DNA from: Bacteroides sp. CAG:443
GTDB taxonomy: Bacteria; Bacteroidota; Bacteroidia; Bacteroidales; Bacteroidaceae
Assembly (NCBI GenBank): GCA_000432735.1
Contig: FR887760.1
Location: forward strand, 1 to 9,438
DNA length: 9,438 nt
Direction of reading: 5' to 3'
Positions within the stretch are counted from its first letter, which is position 1. The number at the start of each line of letters is the position of its first letter. The notes under the pieces were generated by a model. The model saw nothing but the letters and a program-made list of their open reading frames with translations. It was not told where the DNA came from and did no database searches. Position numbers and translations under genes: made by a program. Positions 1-6,557 of the stretch are shown one piece after another.

Positions 1-126
1 AAAAAAAGACTAAAGTAGGAGATTTTTATGTTGTAACTTATAGATTATAAGTAAGCCTGTCTCAGCTTTTCATCTTGATACAGCCTCTTTTTATTCTTAT
101 CATTCAATTTCAGCACCCGAAACGAA
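1..126. other. Non-coding stretch after leuB, weak hairpins only
   Basis: This stretch lies downstream of the leuB stop and holds no gene I can support. Two inverted repeats are visible. One is AT-rich, with 7-base arms ACTTATA (36-42) and TATAAGT (46-52). The other, read on the minus strand, pairs CTGTaTC (83-77) with GAgACAG (63-57) around one mismatch. Neither is followed by a proper T-run, so neither is a convincing intrinsic terminator. The end of the leu transcript may lie further left, may be Rho-dependent, or may use the weak hairpin. Confidence 0.4.
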
Positions 127-1188
127 TCAGGCTTTTTTGATGTAATCGACAATCCATGCACCCACTTCCTTGGTTCCATATTTAGGCTTGCCCTCAACCT
201 GAATTTCGGGAGTACGTACACATTCGTCGAGTGAAGCATCGACTGCCTTACGAATCAGTGCACCTTCCTCTTTCAGATCAAAGTATTCGAACAACATGGC
301 AACGGACAGAATCTGTGCCAACGGATTGGCAATATTCAATCCCTTAGCCTGTGGCCATGAACCGTGAATAGGTTCGAACACCGGAGTGCTTTCACCGGTA
401 GAAGCCGAAGGCAACAATCCCATAGAGCCGCTGATGCAAGAACCTTCATCGGTCAGGATATCTCCGAATGTATTTTCTGTAACCATTACATCGAAGAAGG
501 TAGGTTCCTGAATCATACGCATGGCAGCGTTGTCTACAAACATATAGTCAGTAGTTACCTCTGGATAAGAAGGAGCCATTTCCTGTGCAATCTGACGCCA
601 CAGACGAGAAGAGGCCAGCACATTTGCCTTGTCGACTACCGTCAGATGCTTACGACGTTTCATGGCATATTCGAAACCAACCTTCAGGATTCGTTCAATT
701 TCGGGACGAGTATACATGTTGGTATCGTAAGCCTTGTCGTTGTCTTGGTATTTTTCACCGAAATACATACCACCGGTCAGCTCACGGATGCAAAGGAAGT
801 CGGCACCTTCTACCAGTTCGGCACGTAAAGGTGACTTATGCAACAGGCATTTGAATGTCTGAACCGGACGGATATTGGCAAACAATCCCAATTTCTTACG
901 CATGGCGAGCAATCCCTGTTCCGGACGAACCTTCGCAGTCGGATCGTTATCAAATTTCGGATCGCCTACAGCCGAGAACAATACAGCATCGGCATTCTTA
1001 CATATTTCATAAGTTGCTTCCGGAAACGGATCTCCCACCTTGTCGATGGCATCCGCACCGCACAGCGCATATTCGTAGCTTACTTTATGTCCAAATTTCT
1101 CACACACAGCCGACATCACGTCCACGCCCTGAACAGAGATTTCAGGACCGATTCCGTCGCCTGGCAATACAGCTATTTTAAAATCCAT
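127..1188 (-). CDS. leuB: 3-isopropylmalate dehydrogenase LeuB
   Basis: This is a cytosolic NAD-dependent beta-decarboxylating dehydrogenase that converts (2R,3S)-3-isopropylmalate to 2-oxoisocaproate in leucine synthesis. Its 353 residues are the usual family length. Family landmarks are the N-terminal AVLPGDGIGPE; Arg97, Arg107 and Arg135 for the malate part (MRKKLGLFANIRP, then RELTGGMYFG) with Tyr142; Lys187 in VVDKANVL; and the metal aspartates near Asp219, Asp243 and Asp247 (FVDNAAM, FGDILTDEGS). The stretch FEPIHGS (271-277) is the nucleotide-binding signature. The start is 6 bases after the cimA stop. It is the last gene of the leu operon. With cimA next door, it probably also oxidises 3-methylmalate to 2-oxobutyrate for isoleucine; that second role is inferred from pathway knowledge, not visible in the residues. 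Identity is near certain. Confidence 0.97.
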   Translation of the reverse strand: MDFKIAVLPGDGIGPEISVQGVDVMSAVCEKFGHKVSYEYALCGADAIDKVGDPFPEATYEICKNADAVLFSAVGDPKFDNDPTAKVRPEQGLLAMRKKLGLFANIRPVQTFKCLLHKSPLRAELVEGADFLCIRELTGGMYFGEKYQDNDKAYDTNMYTRPEIERILKVGFEYAMKRRKHLTVVDKANVLASSRLWRQIAQEMAPSYPEVTTDYMFVDNAAMRMIQEPTFFDVMVTENTFGDILTDEGSCISGSMGLLPSASTGESTPVFEPIHGSWPQAKGLNIANPLAQILSVAMLFEYFDLKEEGALIRKAVDASLDECVRTPEIQVEGKPKYGTKEVGAWIVDYIKKA

Positions 1189-1194
1189 AGTTCT

Positions 1195-2730
1195 TTATTT
1201 TTTTGATTCTTCTATAATGTTAAGCATTTTAATTGTCGCCTTGATAGCCGCTTCCGTCTGGTCGGCATCAAAGCCGCGGGTACGAAACTCCCTGTCCTCA
1301 TAGTTCCAGGTAATGACTGTCTGCACAAAGGCATCCGTACGTCCGCCGGGAGGGATGGTGACCGCATAGTTCACGAGCATCGGGAAGGTACGTCCTAAGA
1401 TGTCTTTGTAAATCTTACGCAACGCACGTACAAAGGCATCGTACTGTCCATCGCCGGAAGAACTTTCCTGATAAACCTTTCCGTCGATTTCGATACTCAA
1501 GGTTGCCATCGGTTTCAGTCCTTTTGCCAGCGTGACAAAATAACTCAGCAGTTTCACCTTATTGGTTGTGGTGTCGTGCTTCAGCACATCGGATATGATG
1601 TAAGGCAAATCTTCCTGCGTAACCTGCTCCTTACGGTCGCCCAACTCGATAATGCGGTCGGTCACTTTCTTCATCGACTCCTCGTCCAGCTCCAGTCCCA
1701 GGCTTTCCAGATTCTTCCGGATATTCGCCTTGCCGGAGTTCTTTCCCAACGCATATTCACGTATTCTGCCGAAACGTTCCGGAAGCAGATCGTTGCAATA
1801 CAAATTGTTCTTGTTGTCTCCATCGGCATGTACGCCGGCCACCTGCGTAAATACACTGTCGCCTACAATCGGCTTATTGGCAGGGATGGTCACACCCGAA
1901 TAAGATTCAACCAGACGGCTGACCACATTCAGACGACTCTCGTCGATATTGGTAATTGCATGGAAATGATCTTTCAAGATTGCCTGCACACTGGCCAGCG
2001 GCGCATTTCCCGCACGCTCACCCAAACCGTTGATGGTAGTATGCAATCCTTTGACACCGCTCAGCACGGCTGCCAGCACATTGCTCACTGCAAGGTCGTA
2101 ATCGTTATGCGCATGAAAATCAAAATGCACATCGGGATAACGCTTTTTCATCTTCCGCATATACTCGATAACCTGCAACGGATTGAGGATACCCAATGTA
2201 TCGGGCAACATAAAACGCTTGATGCCGCAATCTTGCAATCCGTCCATCAGTCCGAATACATAATCGGGAGAATCTTTTATGCCGTTACTCCAGTCCTCGA
2301 GATAGACATTCACATCCATGCCTTTTTCATGGGCATAGCTCACTACCTGCCGAATATCTGCCAGATGCTGTTCCAACGTCTTCTTCAGCTGAAACTTACA
2401 GTGCTTTTCCGATCCTTTCGTCAGCAGATTGATCACCCGGCATCCCGCATTGTAAATCCAGTCGACAGAAATCTTTCCGTCGACAAACCCCAACACTTCT
2501 ACCCGAGATAACATCCCCCGACGAGCAGCCCAGTCGCAAATCATTTTTACTGCCTTGGCTTCACCTTCGGAAACACGAGCCGAAGCCACTTCGATACGGT
2601 CGACTTTCAAGTCTTCCAGCAGTAAACGGGCTATCATTAATTTTTCATGGGGCACAAAGGACACTCCGCTGGTCTGCTCACCGTCGCGGAGTGTGGTATC
2701 CATGATTTCTATTCTCGGATGATTGTTCAT
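1195..2730 (-). CDS. cimA: (R)-citramalate synthase CimA (LeuA paralogue)
   Basis: The predicted reaction is pyruvate plus acetyl-CoA to (R)-citramalate, the first step of threonine-independent isoleucine synthesis. The 511-residue protein has a DRE-TIM/HMGL-like barrel (about 6-280) and a C-terminal LeuA-type allosteric domain (about 385-507). Catalytic and metal residues are Arg15, Asp16, His206, His208 and Asn242. From memory it aligns almost without gaps to the characterised Leptospira enzyme. Stretches such as NVYLEDWSNG, LPDTLG, VFTQ.AGVHADGD and ERFGR..YALGK match. Pocket residues Leu80, Leu103, Tyr143, Glu145 and Thr178 each fall one position before their Leptospira counterparts. True LeuA has His97 and Gly99 where this protein has Asn101 and Leu103, consistent with a smaller pyruvate pocket. 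It sits 13 bases after leuD and 6 before leuB. Databases may label it 2-isopropylmalate synthase. Substrate choice is inferred by homology, not proven. Confidence 0.87.
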   Translation of the reverse strand: MNNHPRIEIMDTTLRDGEQTSGVSFVPHEKLMIARLLLEDLKVDRIEVASARVSEGEAKAVKMICDWAARRGMLSRVEVLGFVDGKISVDWIYNAGCRVINLLTKGSEKHCKFQLKKTLEQHLADIRQVVSYAHEKGMDVNVYLEDWSNGIKDSPDYVFGLMDGLQDCGIKRFMLPDTLGILNPLQVIEYMRKMKKRYPDVHFDFHAHNDYDLAVSNVLAAVLSGVKGLHTTINGLGERAGNAPLASVQAILKDHFHAITNIDESRLNVVSRLVESYSGVTIPANKPIVGDSVFTQVAGVHADGDNKNNLYCNDLLPERFGRIREYALGKNSGKANIRKNLESLGLELDEESMKKVTDRIIELGDRKEQVTQEDLPYIISDVLKHDTTTNKVKLLSYFVTLAKGLKPMATLSIEIDGKVYQESSSGDGQYDAFVRALRKIYKDILGRTFPMLVNYAVTIPPGGRTDAFVQTVITWNYEDREFRTRGFDADQTEAAIKATIKMLNIIEESKK

Positions 2731-2743
2731 TGAAATTGTTTAA

Positions 2744-3340
2744 TTAGTTACGAGCTTTTTCGTAAGCTTCTATTTTATCTTTATTTTCTACCAGAAAATC
2801 GATGTCGTCGAGTCCGTTCATCAAGCAATGTTTCTTGTAGGCATTGATTTCAAACTTTTCCGACTTACCTGTTGCCTTATTGGTAATGGTTTGTTCCGGT
2901 AAATTCACTTCGACCTCAGTTTTCGGATCGGCATAAATAGAATCGAACAACTCTTTCAGGAAACCTTCGCTTACGACTACCGGCAACACGAAATTGTTCA
3001 GTTCGTTATTTTTATGGATATCGGCAAAGAAGCTCGATACGACCACGCGGAAACCATATCCGGCGATGGCCCATGCGGCATGTTCACGGCTGGAACCACT
3101 ACCAAAGTTCTTTCCGGCTACCAGAATCTGTCCGCTGTATGTAGGATCGTTCAGCACAAAATCTTTGTTCAGCGATCCGTCGGGATTATAACGCCAGTCG
3201 CGGAAAAGGTTATCACCGAAGAATTTTTCATCACGGGTAGTCGCTTTCAGGAAACGTGCCGGAATAATCTGGTCTGTATCCACATTTTCCAATGGCAAGG
3301 GGATACAAGTACTGGTTATGATGTTGAATTTCTGTTTCAT
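2744..3340 (-). CDS. leuD: 3-isopropylmalate dehydratase small subunit LeuD
   Basis: This is the small subunit of isopropylmalate isomerase. With LeuC it interconverts 2- and 3-isopropylmalate through dehydration and rehydration in the cytosol. The 198-residue length is standard for the bacterial type. It carries the swivel-domain signatures: the N-terminal PLPLENVDTDQIIPARF (about 14-30), NFGSGSSREHA (78-88), which shapes the substrate pocket, and the beta/alpha segment after it ending in NNFVLPVVV. The start lies 22 bases after the leuC stop and the stop 13 bases before cimA, so it is cotranscribed with both. Next to cimA, the same enzyme is expected to convert citramalate to 3-methylmalate through citraconate; this is inferred from the pathway. 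No oddities are visible. Confidence 0.97.
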   Translation of the reverse strand: MKQKFNIITSTCIPLPLENVDTDQIIPARFLKATTRDEKFFGDNLFRDWRYNPDGSLNKDFVLNDPTYSGQILVAGKNFGSGSSREHAAWAIAGYGFRVVVSSFFADIHKNNELNNFVLPVVVSEGFLKELFDSIYADPKTEVEVNLPEQTITNKATGKSEKFEINAYKKHCLMNGLDDIDFLVENKDKIEAYEKARN

Positions 3341-3362
3341 AATAAATGTACAATTTTACGGA

Positions 3363-4760
3363 TTACATAAGTGTTCTGGGATCGGTTATCACGCCGGTTA
3401 CGGCAGCTGCAGCGGCTGTCAGCGGGCTGGCAAGCAAAGTACGCGAACCCGGCCCCTGACGTCCTTCGAAGTTTCTGTTGCTGGTAGAAACCGAATATTT
3501 TCCTGCCGGAATCTTATCGTCGTTCATGGCAAGACAAGCCGAACATCCCGGCTGGCGGATTTCGAAACCTGCTTCTTCCAGTATCTTGTCCAAGCCTTCC
3601 TGACGAATCTGTTCGTCTACCATCCACGATCCCGGTACAAGCCATGCCGTGATGTTTTCGGCTTTCTTACGTCCCTTCACGATAGAGGCAAACGCACGGA
3701 AGTCTTCGATACGTCCGTTGGTGCATGCTCCGAGGAACACATAATCAACTTTCTTGCCCAACAGCGATTCGCCCGGCTGGAAGCCCATATAGTGCAAAGA
3801 CTTTTCGAACGAACCTTTCTCTACATCGCTCATTCCTTCGGTAGTAGGAATATGATCGGTAATAGCCATACCCATACCCGGATTGGTTCCGTAAGTAATC
3901 ATCGGCTGAATATCGGCTGCATCGAAACGGACTTCTTTATCGAATATCGCATCATCGTCACTCTTCAGCGTTTTCCAGTAAGCAAGTGCCTTGTCCCATT
4001 CTTCTCCCTTCGGAGCATATTCGCGTCCCTTGATGTATTCGAAGGTAACTTCATCCGGAGCAATCATACCTCCACGAGCTCCCATTTCGATACTCAGGTT
4101 ACACAAGGTAAGACGTCCTTCCATCGTCAGGCTGCGGATAGCCTCGCCTGCATATTCAACAAAATATCCAGTAGCACCACTTGTTGTCATTTTCGACATC
4201 ATGTAGAGCGCCACATCTTTGGCTGTTACACCTTTACCCAGTTTTCCGTCGATAGTGATGCGCATGGTCTTCGGACGTGCCTGAAGAATACACTGAGAAG
4301 CCATAACCATTTCCACTTCACTGGTACCGATACCGAAGGCAACAGCTCCCATAGCTCCGTGAGTAGAAGTATGTGAGTCACCGCAGACGATGGTCATTCC
4401 CGGCAGAGTAAGTCCTCTTTCCGGACCAACTACATGAATAATACCATTCTTCTTGTTCATCATGCCGAAGTGAGTCAGACCGAAATCGGCAGCATTCTTG
4501 GCAAGTGTATCCACCTGTGTACGAGAAATAGGATCTTCAATCGGTTTGTCCTGATCGTGAGTCGGAGTATTATGGTCGGGCATACAGTAAATCTTTTCCG
4601 GACGGAAACATTTCAATCCGCGAGCCCGCATACCAGCAAATGCCTGAGGACTTGTCACCTCATGGCAGTAAAGGCGATCAATATACAATTGAGTAGGTCC
4701 TTCCTCTACTTTCTGCACTACATGTGCATCCCATATTTTGTCGAATAATGTATTAGCCAT
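3363..4760 (-). CDS. leuC: 3-isopropylmalate dehydratase large subunit LeuC
   Basis: This is the large, catalytic, iron-sulfur subunit of isopropylmalate isomerase and belongs to the aconitase superfamily. It has 465 residues, matching the usual bacterial LeuC of about 466. The three [4Fe-4S] ligands are present: Cys346 in FLGACTNGR, and Cys406 and Cys409 in GCSACLAMN. Other family stretches are VCGDSHTSTHGAMGAVAFGIGT (about 125-146, read as two adjoining motifs) and, near the C-terminus, STSNRNFEGRQGPGSRTLL (425-443). As in aconitases, the exposed cluster should make it oxygen-sensitive. It starts 18 bases after leuA and is followed 22 bases later by leuD, its partner subunit. A 352-residue frame on the opposite strand is an artefact of codon bias here and not a gene. 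Confidence 0.98.
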   Translation of the reverse strand: MANTLFDKIWDAHVVQKVEEGPTQLYIDRLYCHEVTSPQAFAGMRARGLKCFRPEKIYCMPDHNTPTHDQDKPIEDPISRTQVDTLAKNAADFGLTHFGMMNKKNGIIHVVGPERGLTLPGMTIVCGDSHTSTHGAMGAVAFGIGTSEVEMVMASQCILQARPKTMRITIDGKLGKGVTAKDVALYMMSKMTTSGATGYFVEYAGEAIRSLTMEGRLTLCNLSIEMGARGGMIAPDEVTFEYIKGREYAPKGEEWDKALAYWKTLKSDDDAIFDKEVRFDAADIQPMITYGTNPGMGMAITDHIPTTEGMSDVEKGSFEKSLHYMGFQPGESLLGKKVDYVFLGACTNGRIEDFRAFASIVKGRKKAENITAWLVPGSWMVDEQIRQEGLDKILEEAGFEIRQPGCSACLAMNDDKIPAGKYSVSTSNRNFEGRQGPGSRTLLASPLTAAAAAVTGVITDPRTLM

Positions 4761-4778
4761 ACTTAAAATCTCATTATA

Positions 4779-6275
4779 TTATTTTCTGAATTTATTGATA
4801 CAATCTATATAAGCTTCTACAGATGCCGCGATGATATCGGTATTTGCTCCGAAACCGTAATACATCTGTCCGTCGTATTCTACCTGCATGTGAACTTTAC
4901 CTACATCATCACTACCCTTGCTGATAGCCTGAATGGTAAATTCCTTCAAAGTCATCTGGCGCTTGATAATCTGTTTTACAGCCTTGATGGCAGCGTCTAC
5001 CGGACCATTACCGGTTGCAGCTGCTTCAAAGTGCTCGCCGGAAATATTCAGTCCTAAGCTGGCAACCGAACGAACTCCCACACCACTGGTCACCTGAAGG
5101 TATTCCAGCTTGATGTGATGGTTCACATTGCGATCGGCTCCGGCAAGTACCAGAATATCATCATCAGTAATGTCTTTCTTCTTGTCGGCAAGTTTCAGGA
5201 AGTCTTCGTATACCTTGTCCAACTTTTCCTGATTCATTTCAACACCCAGTACATGCAGACGGTGTTTCAATGCCGCACGACCACTGCGGGCTGTCAGTAC
5301 AATTGCATTATCGTCGATACCTACATCTTTCGGATCGATAATTTCATACGTCTGCACGTTTTTCAAGACTCCATCTTGATGAATTCCCGAAGAGTGAGCA
5401 AAAGCATTGCGTCCTACAATAGCCTTGTTTGGCTGAACCGGCATGTTCATCAGGCTGGAAACCATTCGGCTGGTAGGATAAATTTTCTGCGTATTAATAT
5501 TGGTATCAATGTCAATGCCGTGATGGCAACGTAAAATCATGGCAACTTCTTCCAGGGCTGTATTTCCGGCACGCTCGCCGATACCATTGATGGTTACTTC
5601 TACCTGACGGGCACCGTTCAATACTCCACTGATGGTATTGGCTGTTGCCATGCCCAAGTCGTTATGACAGTGCGTAGAAATGATTGCCTTGTCGATTCCG
5701 TCTACATGATCTATCAAGTATTTGATCTTGGCACCATACTCGTCGGGCAAGCAATATCCAGTTGTATCGGGAATATTTACGACTGTAGCTCCTGCCTTGA
5801 TAACAGCCTCTATGACACGAGCCAGATATTCATTTTCTGTACGTCCGGCATCTTCTGCATAGAACTCAACGTCTTCTACATACTTCTTAGCATATTTCAC
5901 GGCTGCTACCGCGCGTTCGATGATTTCTTCACGAGTGGAATTAAATTTATACTTGATATGAGGATCTGAAGTTCCGATACCCGTATGAATGCGTTTGTGT
6001 TTTGCATACTGCAATGCTTCGGCAGCCACATCGATGTCTTTCTGTACGGCACGTGTCAAAGCACAGATGGTAGGCCAGGTTACTGCTTTCGAAATTTCGA
6101 TTACAGAATTGAAATCTCCCGGGCTGGAAATAGGAAAGCCCGCCTCAATTACGTCTACTCCCAAAGCTTCGAGCTGCTTTGCTACCTGAATTTTCTCGAC
6201 TGTATTCAACTGGCAACCGGGAACCTGTTCCCCGTCACGCAATGTCGTATCAAAAATAAATAATCTGTCGCTCAT
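4779..6275 (-). CDS. leuA: 2-isopropylmalate synthase LeuA
   Basis: This enzyme condenses 2-oxoisovalerate with acetyl-CoA to 2-isopropylmalate, the committed step of leucine synthesis. It has 498 residues, close to the short bacterial form (E. coli about 523). The barrel starts with IFDTTLRDGEQ (Arg13, Asp14). It continues through HTGIGTSDPH (His97), the EDAGR stretch (Glu141), the metal-binding STHCHND (His202, His204) and NGIGERAGNTALEE (Asn238). A C-terminal regulatory LeuA domain (about 390-498) has TSGVGVRS and GNGPVDAA motifs typical of leucine feedback sites. His97 and Gly99 distinguish it from the CimA paralogue in the same operon. It is the first structural gene, 33 bases beyond the leader terminator, so its transcription should depend on read-through of that attenuator. 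The chosen start gives the family's normal N-terminus. Confidence 0.97.
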   Translation of the reverse strand: MSDRLFIFDTTLRDGEQVPGCQLNTVEKIQVAKQLEALGVDVIEAGFPISSPGDFNSVIEISKAVTWPTICALTRAVQKDIDVAAEALQYAKHKRIHTGIGTSDPHIKYKFNSTREEIIERAVAAVKYAKKYVEDVEFYAEDAGRTENEYLARVIEAVIKAGATVVNIPDTTGYCLPDEYGAKIKYLIDHVDGIDKAIISTHCHNDLGMATANTISGVLNGARQVEVTINGIGERAGNTALEEVAMILRCHHGIDIDTNINTQKIYPTSRMVSSLMNMPVQPNKAIVGRNAFAHSSGIHQDGVLKNVQTYEIIDPKDVGIDDNAIVLTARSGRAALKHRLHVLGVEMNQEKLDKVYEDFLKLADKKKDITDDDILVLAGADRNVNHHIKLEYLQVTSGVGVRSVASLGLNISGEHFEAAATGNGPVDAAIKAVKQIIKRQMTLKEFTIQAISKGSDDVGKVHMQVEYDGQMYYGFGANTDIIAASVEAYIDCINKFRK

Positions 6276-6308
6276 AAACGTATATCTTTTATATTGTTTT
6301 ATTCAAGC

Positions 6309-6343
6309 AAAAAGCCTTTCGCACCAGAAGTGAGAAAGGCTTT
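6309..6343 (-). terminator. Intrinsic terminator of the leu leader (attenuator)
   Basis: On the minus strand a perfect 10-base stem, AAAGCCTTTC (6343-6334) with GAAAGGCTTT (6320-6311), is extended after one mismatch by CAC/GTG around a TTCTG loop. A run of five T follows at 6313-6309. The first T residues of the run are also the last stem bases. The hairpin lies 20 bases after the leader-peptide stop and 33 bases before the leuA ATG. It therefore cannot end pncB alone without also blocking leu transcription, which is the expected place for an attenuator. It is the strongest intrinsic terminator in the window. Confidence 0.88.
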
Positions 6344-6402
6344 ATATCATAAATCTTATACCGTCATGCACACGGCTCACTTCCCACTGGTTGCACCAAT
6401 AG
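6324..6402 (-). promoter_or_regulatory. Competing protector and antiterminator RNA segments
   Basis: Three segments upstream of and within the terminator can pair in exclusive ways. Segment 1, CTATTGGT (6402-6395), pairs with ACCAGTGG (6391-6384) around a GCA loop: 8 pairs, three of them G-U. Segment 2, CCAgtggGAAGTGAG (6390-6376), can instead pair with CTCACTTCTGG (6334-6324), 11 pairs with a four-base bulge. That target is the distal part of the terminator's ascending arm and its apical loop, so this pairing disrupts the terminator. Segment 1 overlaps leader codons 16-18, just after three Ile codons. A ribosome stalled there would block the first hairpin and favour antitermination. A ribosome reaching the stop codon would cover segment 2 and allow termination. 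The pairings are seen in the sequence; their in vivo use is inferred. Confidence 0.72.
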
Positions 6403-6447
6403 AATAATAATACCGCCTAGCAAAATATGTATAAGAAATGTACTCAT
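6364..6447 (-). CDS. Leader peptide of the leu/ile attenuator, 27 residues
   Basis: This short reading frame was missed by length-based gene calling. It begins MSTFLIHILLGG, continues IIILLVQPVG and ends SEPCA followed by TGA. Twelve of 27 residues are branched-chain: five Leu (5, 9, 10, 16, 17), five Ile (6, 8, 13, 14, 15) and two Val (18, 21). Codons 13-18 are six in a row: ATT ATT ATT CTA TTG GTG (6411-6394). The ATG lies about 23 bases after the expected transcription start and has an A-rich upstream sequence instead of a Shine-Dalgarno, normal for Bacteroidetes. The peptide probably has no function of its own; its translation rate should report the supply of charged Leu and Ile tRNAs (and perhaps Val). 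A short hydrophobic membrane peptide is the alternative, but position and RNA structure argue for attenuation. Confidence 0.82.
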   Translation of the reverse strand: MSTFLIHILLGGIIILLVQPVGSEPCA

Positions 6448-6476
6448 TATTATCTTTTATTTGTCTTAAACGCTTG

Positions 6477-6506
6477 CAAAGGTAGATAATATTTCGACAT
6501 TACAAA
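6477..6506 (-). promoter_or_regulatory. Bacteroides-type promoter of the leu operon
   Basis: On the minus strand a perfect TAnnTTTG -7 box, TACCTTTG (6484-6477), is preceded 18 bases upstream by TTTG (6506-6503), matching the -33 element of the Bacteroidetes primary sigma factor. Transcription would start near 6470, giving a leader RNA of about 195 bases before leuA that includes the leader peptide and attenuator. The promoter begins 51 bases after the pncB stop. No strong terminator separates it from pncB, so some read-through from upstream is possible. Confidence 0.78.
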
Positions 6507-6557
6507 ATAAAATGAAAGTTTTTTATTCATTTCAGCAACAAATTAGTATTTGGCAGG

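Noticed and set aside
36..52. AT-rich inverted repeat ACTTATA/TATAAGT as the leu operon terminator
   Set aside because: The stem has only one G or C per arm and no following T-run, so I do not call it a terminator.
45..239. 64-residue minus-strand frame running across the leuB stop
   Set aside because: Its first part overlaps leuB in another frame and the tail is an unremarkable Lys/Arg-rich run; there is no start context or homology to support it.
364..1206. Several plus-strand frames opposite leuB
   Set aside because: All are antisense shadows of leuB in different frames with no domain signal.
1576..2511. 311-residue open frame on the plus strand opposite cimA
   Set aside because: It is antisense to a gene with clear conserved motifs, and its translation shows no family features and no promoter.
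3318..4376. 352-residue open frame on the plus strand opposite leuC
   Set aside because: It lies fully antisense to leuC and part of leuD, has no recognisable domain, and is rich in Cys, His and Phe as expected from reversed codons.
6346..6368. Mini-ORFs ATG ACG GTA TAA (its ATG overlapping the leader stop codon) and ATG ATA TAA just after the leader peptide
   Set aside because: They are two to three codons long and probably chance, although translation of them could in principle affect how ribosomes clear the antiterminator region.
6276..6557. T-box or riboswitch as the control element ahead of leuA
   Set aside because: No T-box AGGGTGG-like core or specifier-loop architecture is seen, T-boxes are mainly a Firmicutes/Actinobacteria device, and the leader peptide explains the region better.
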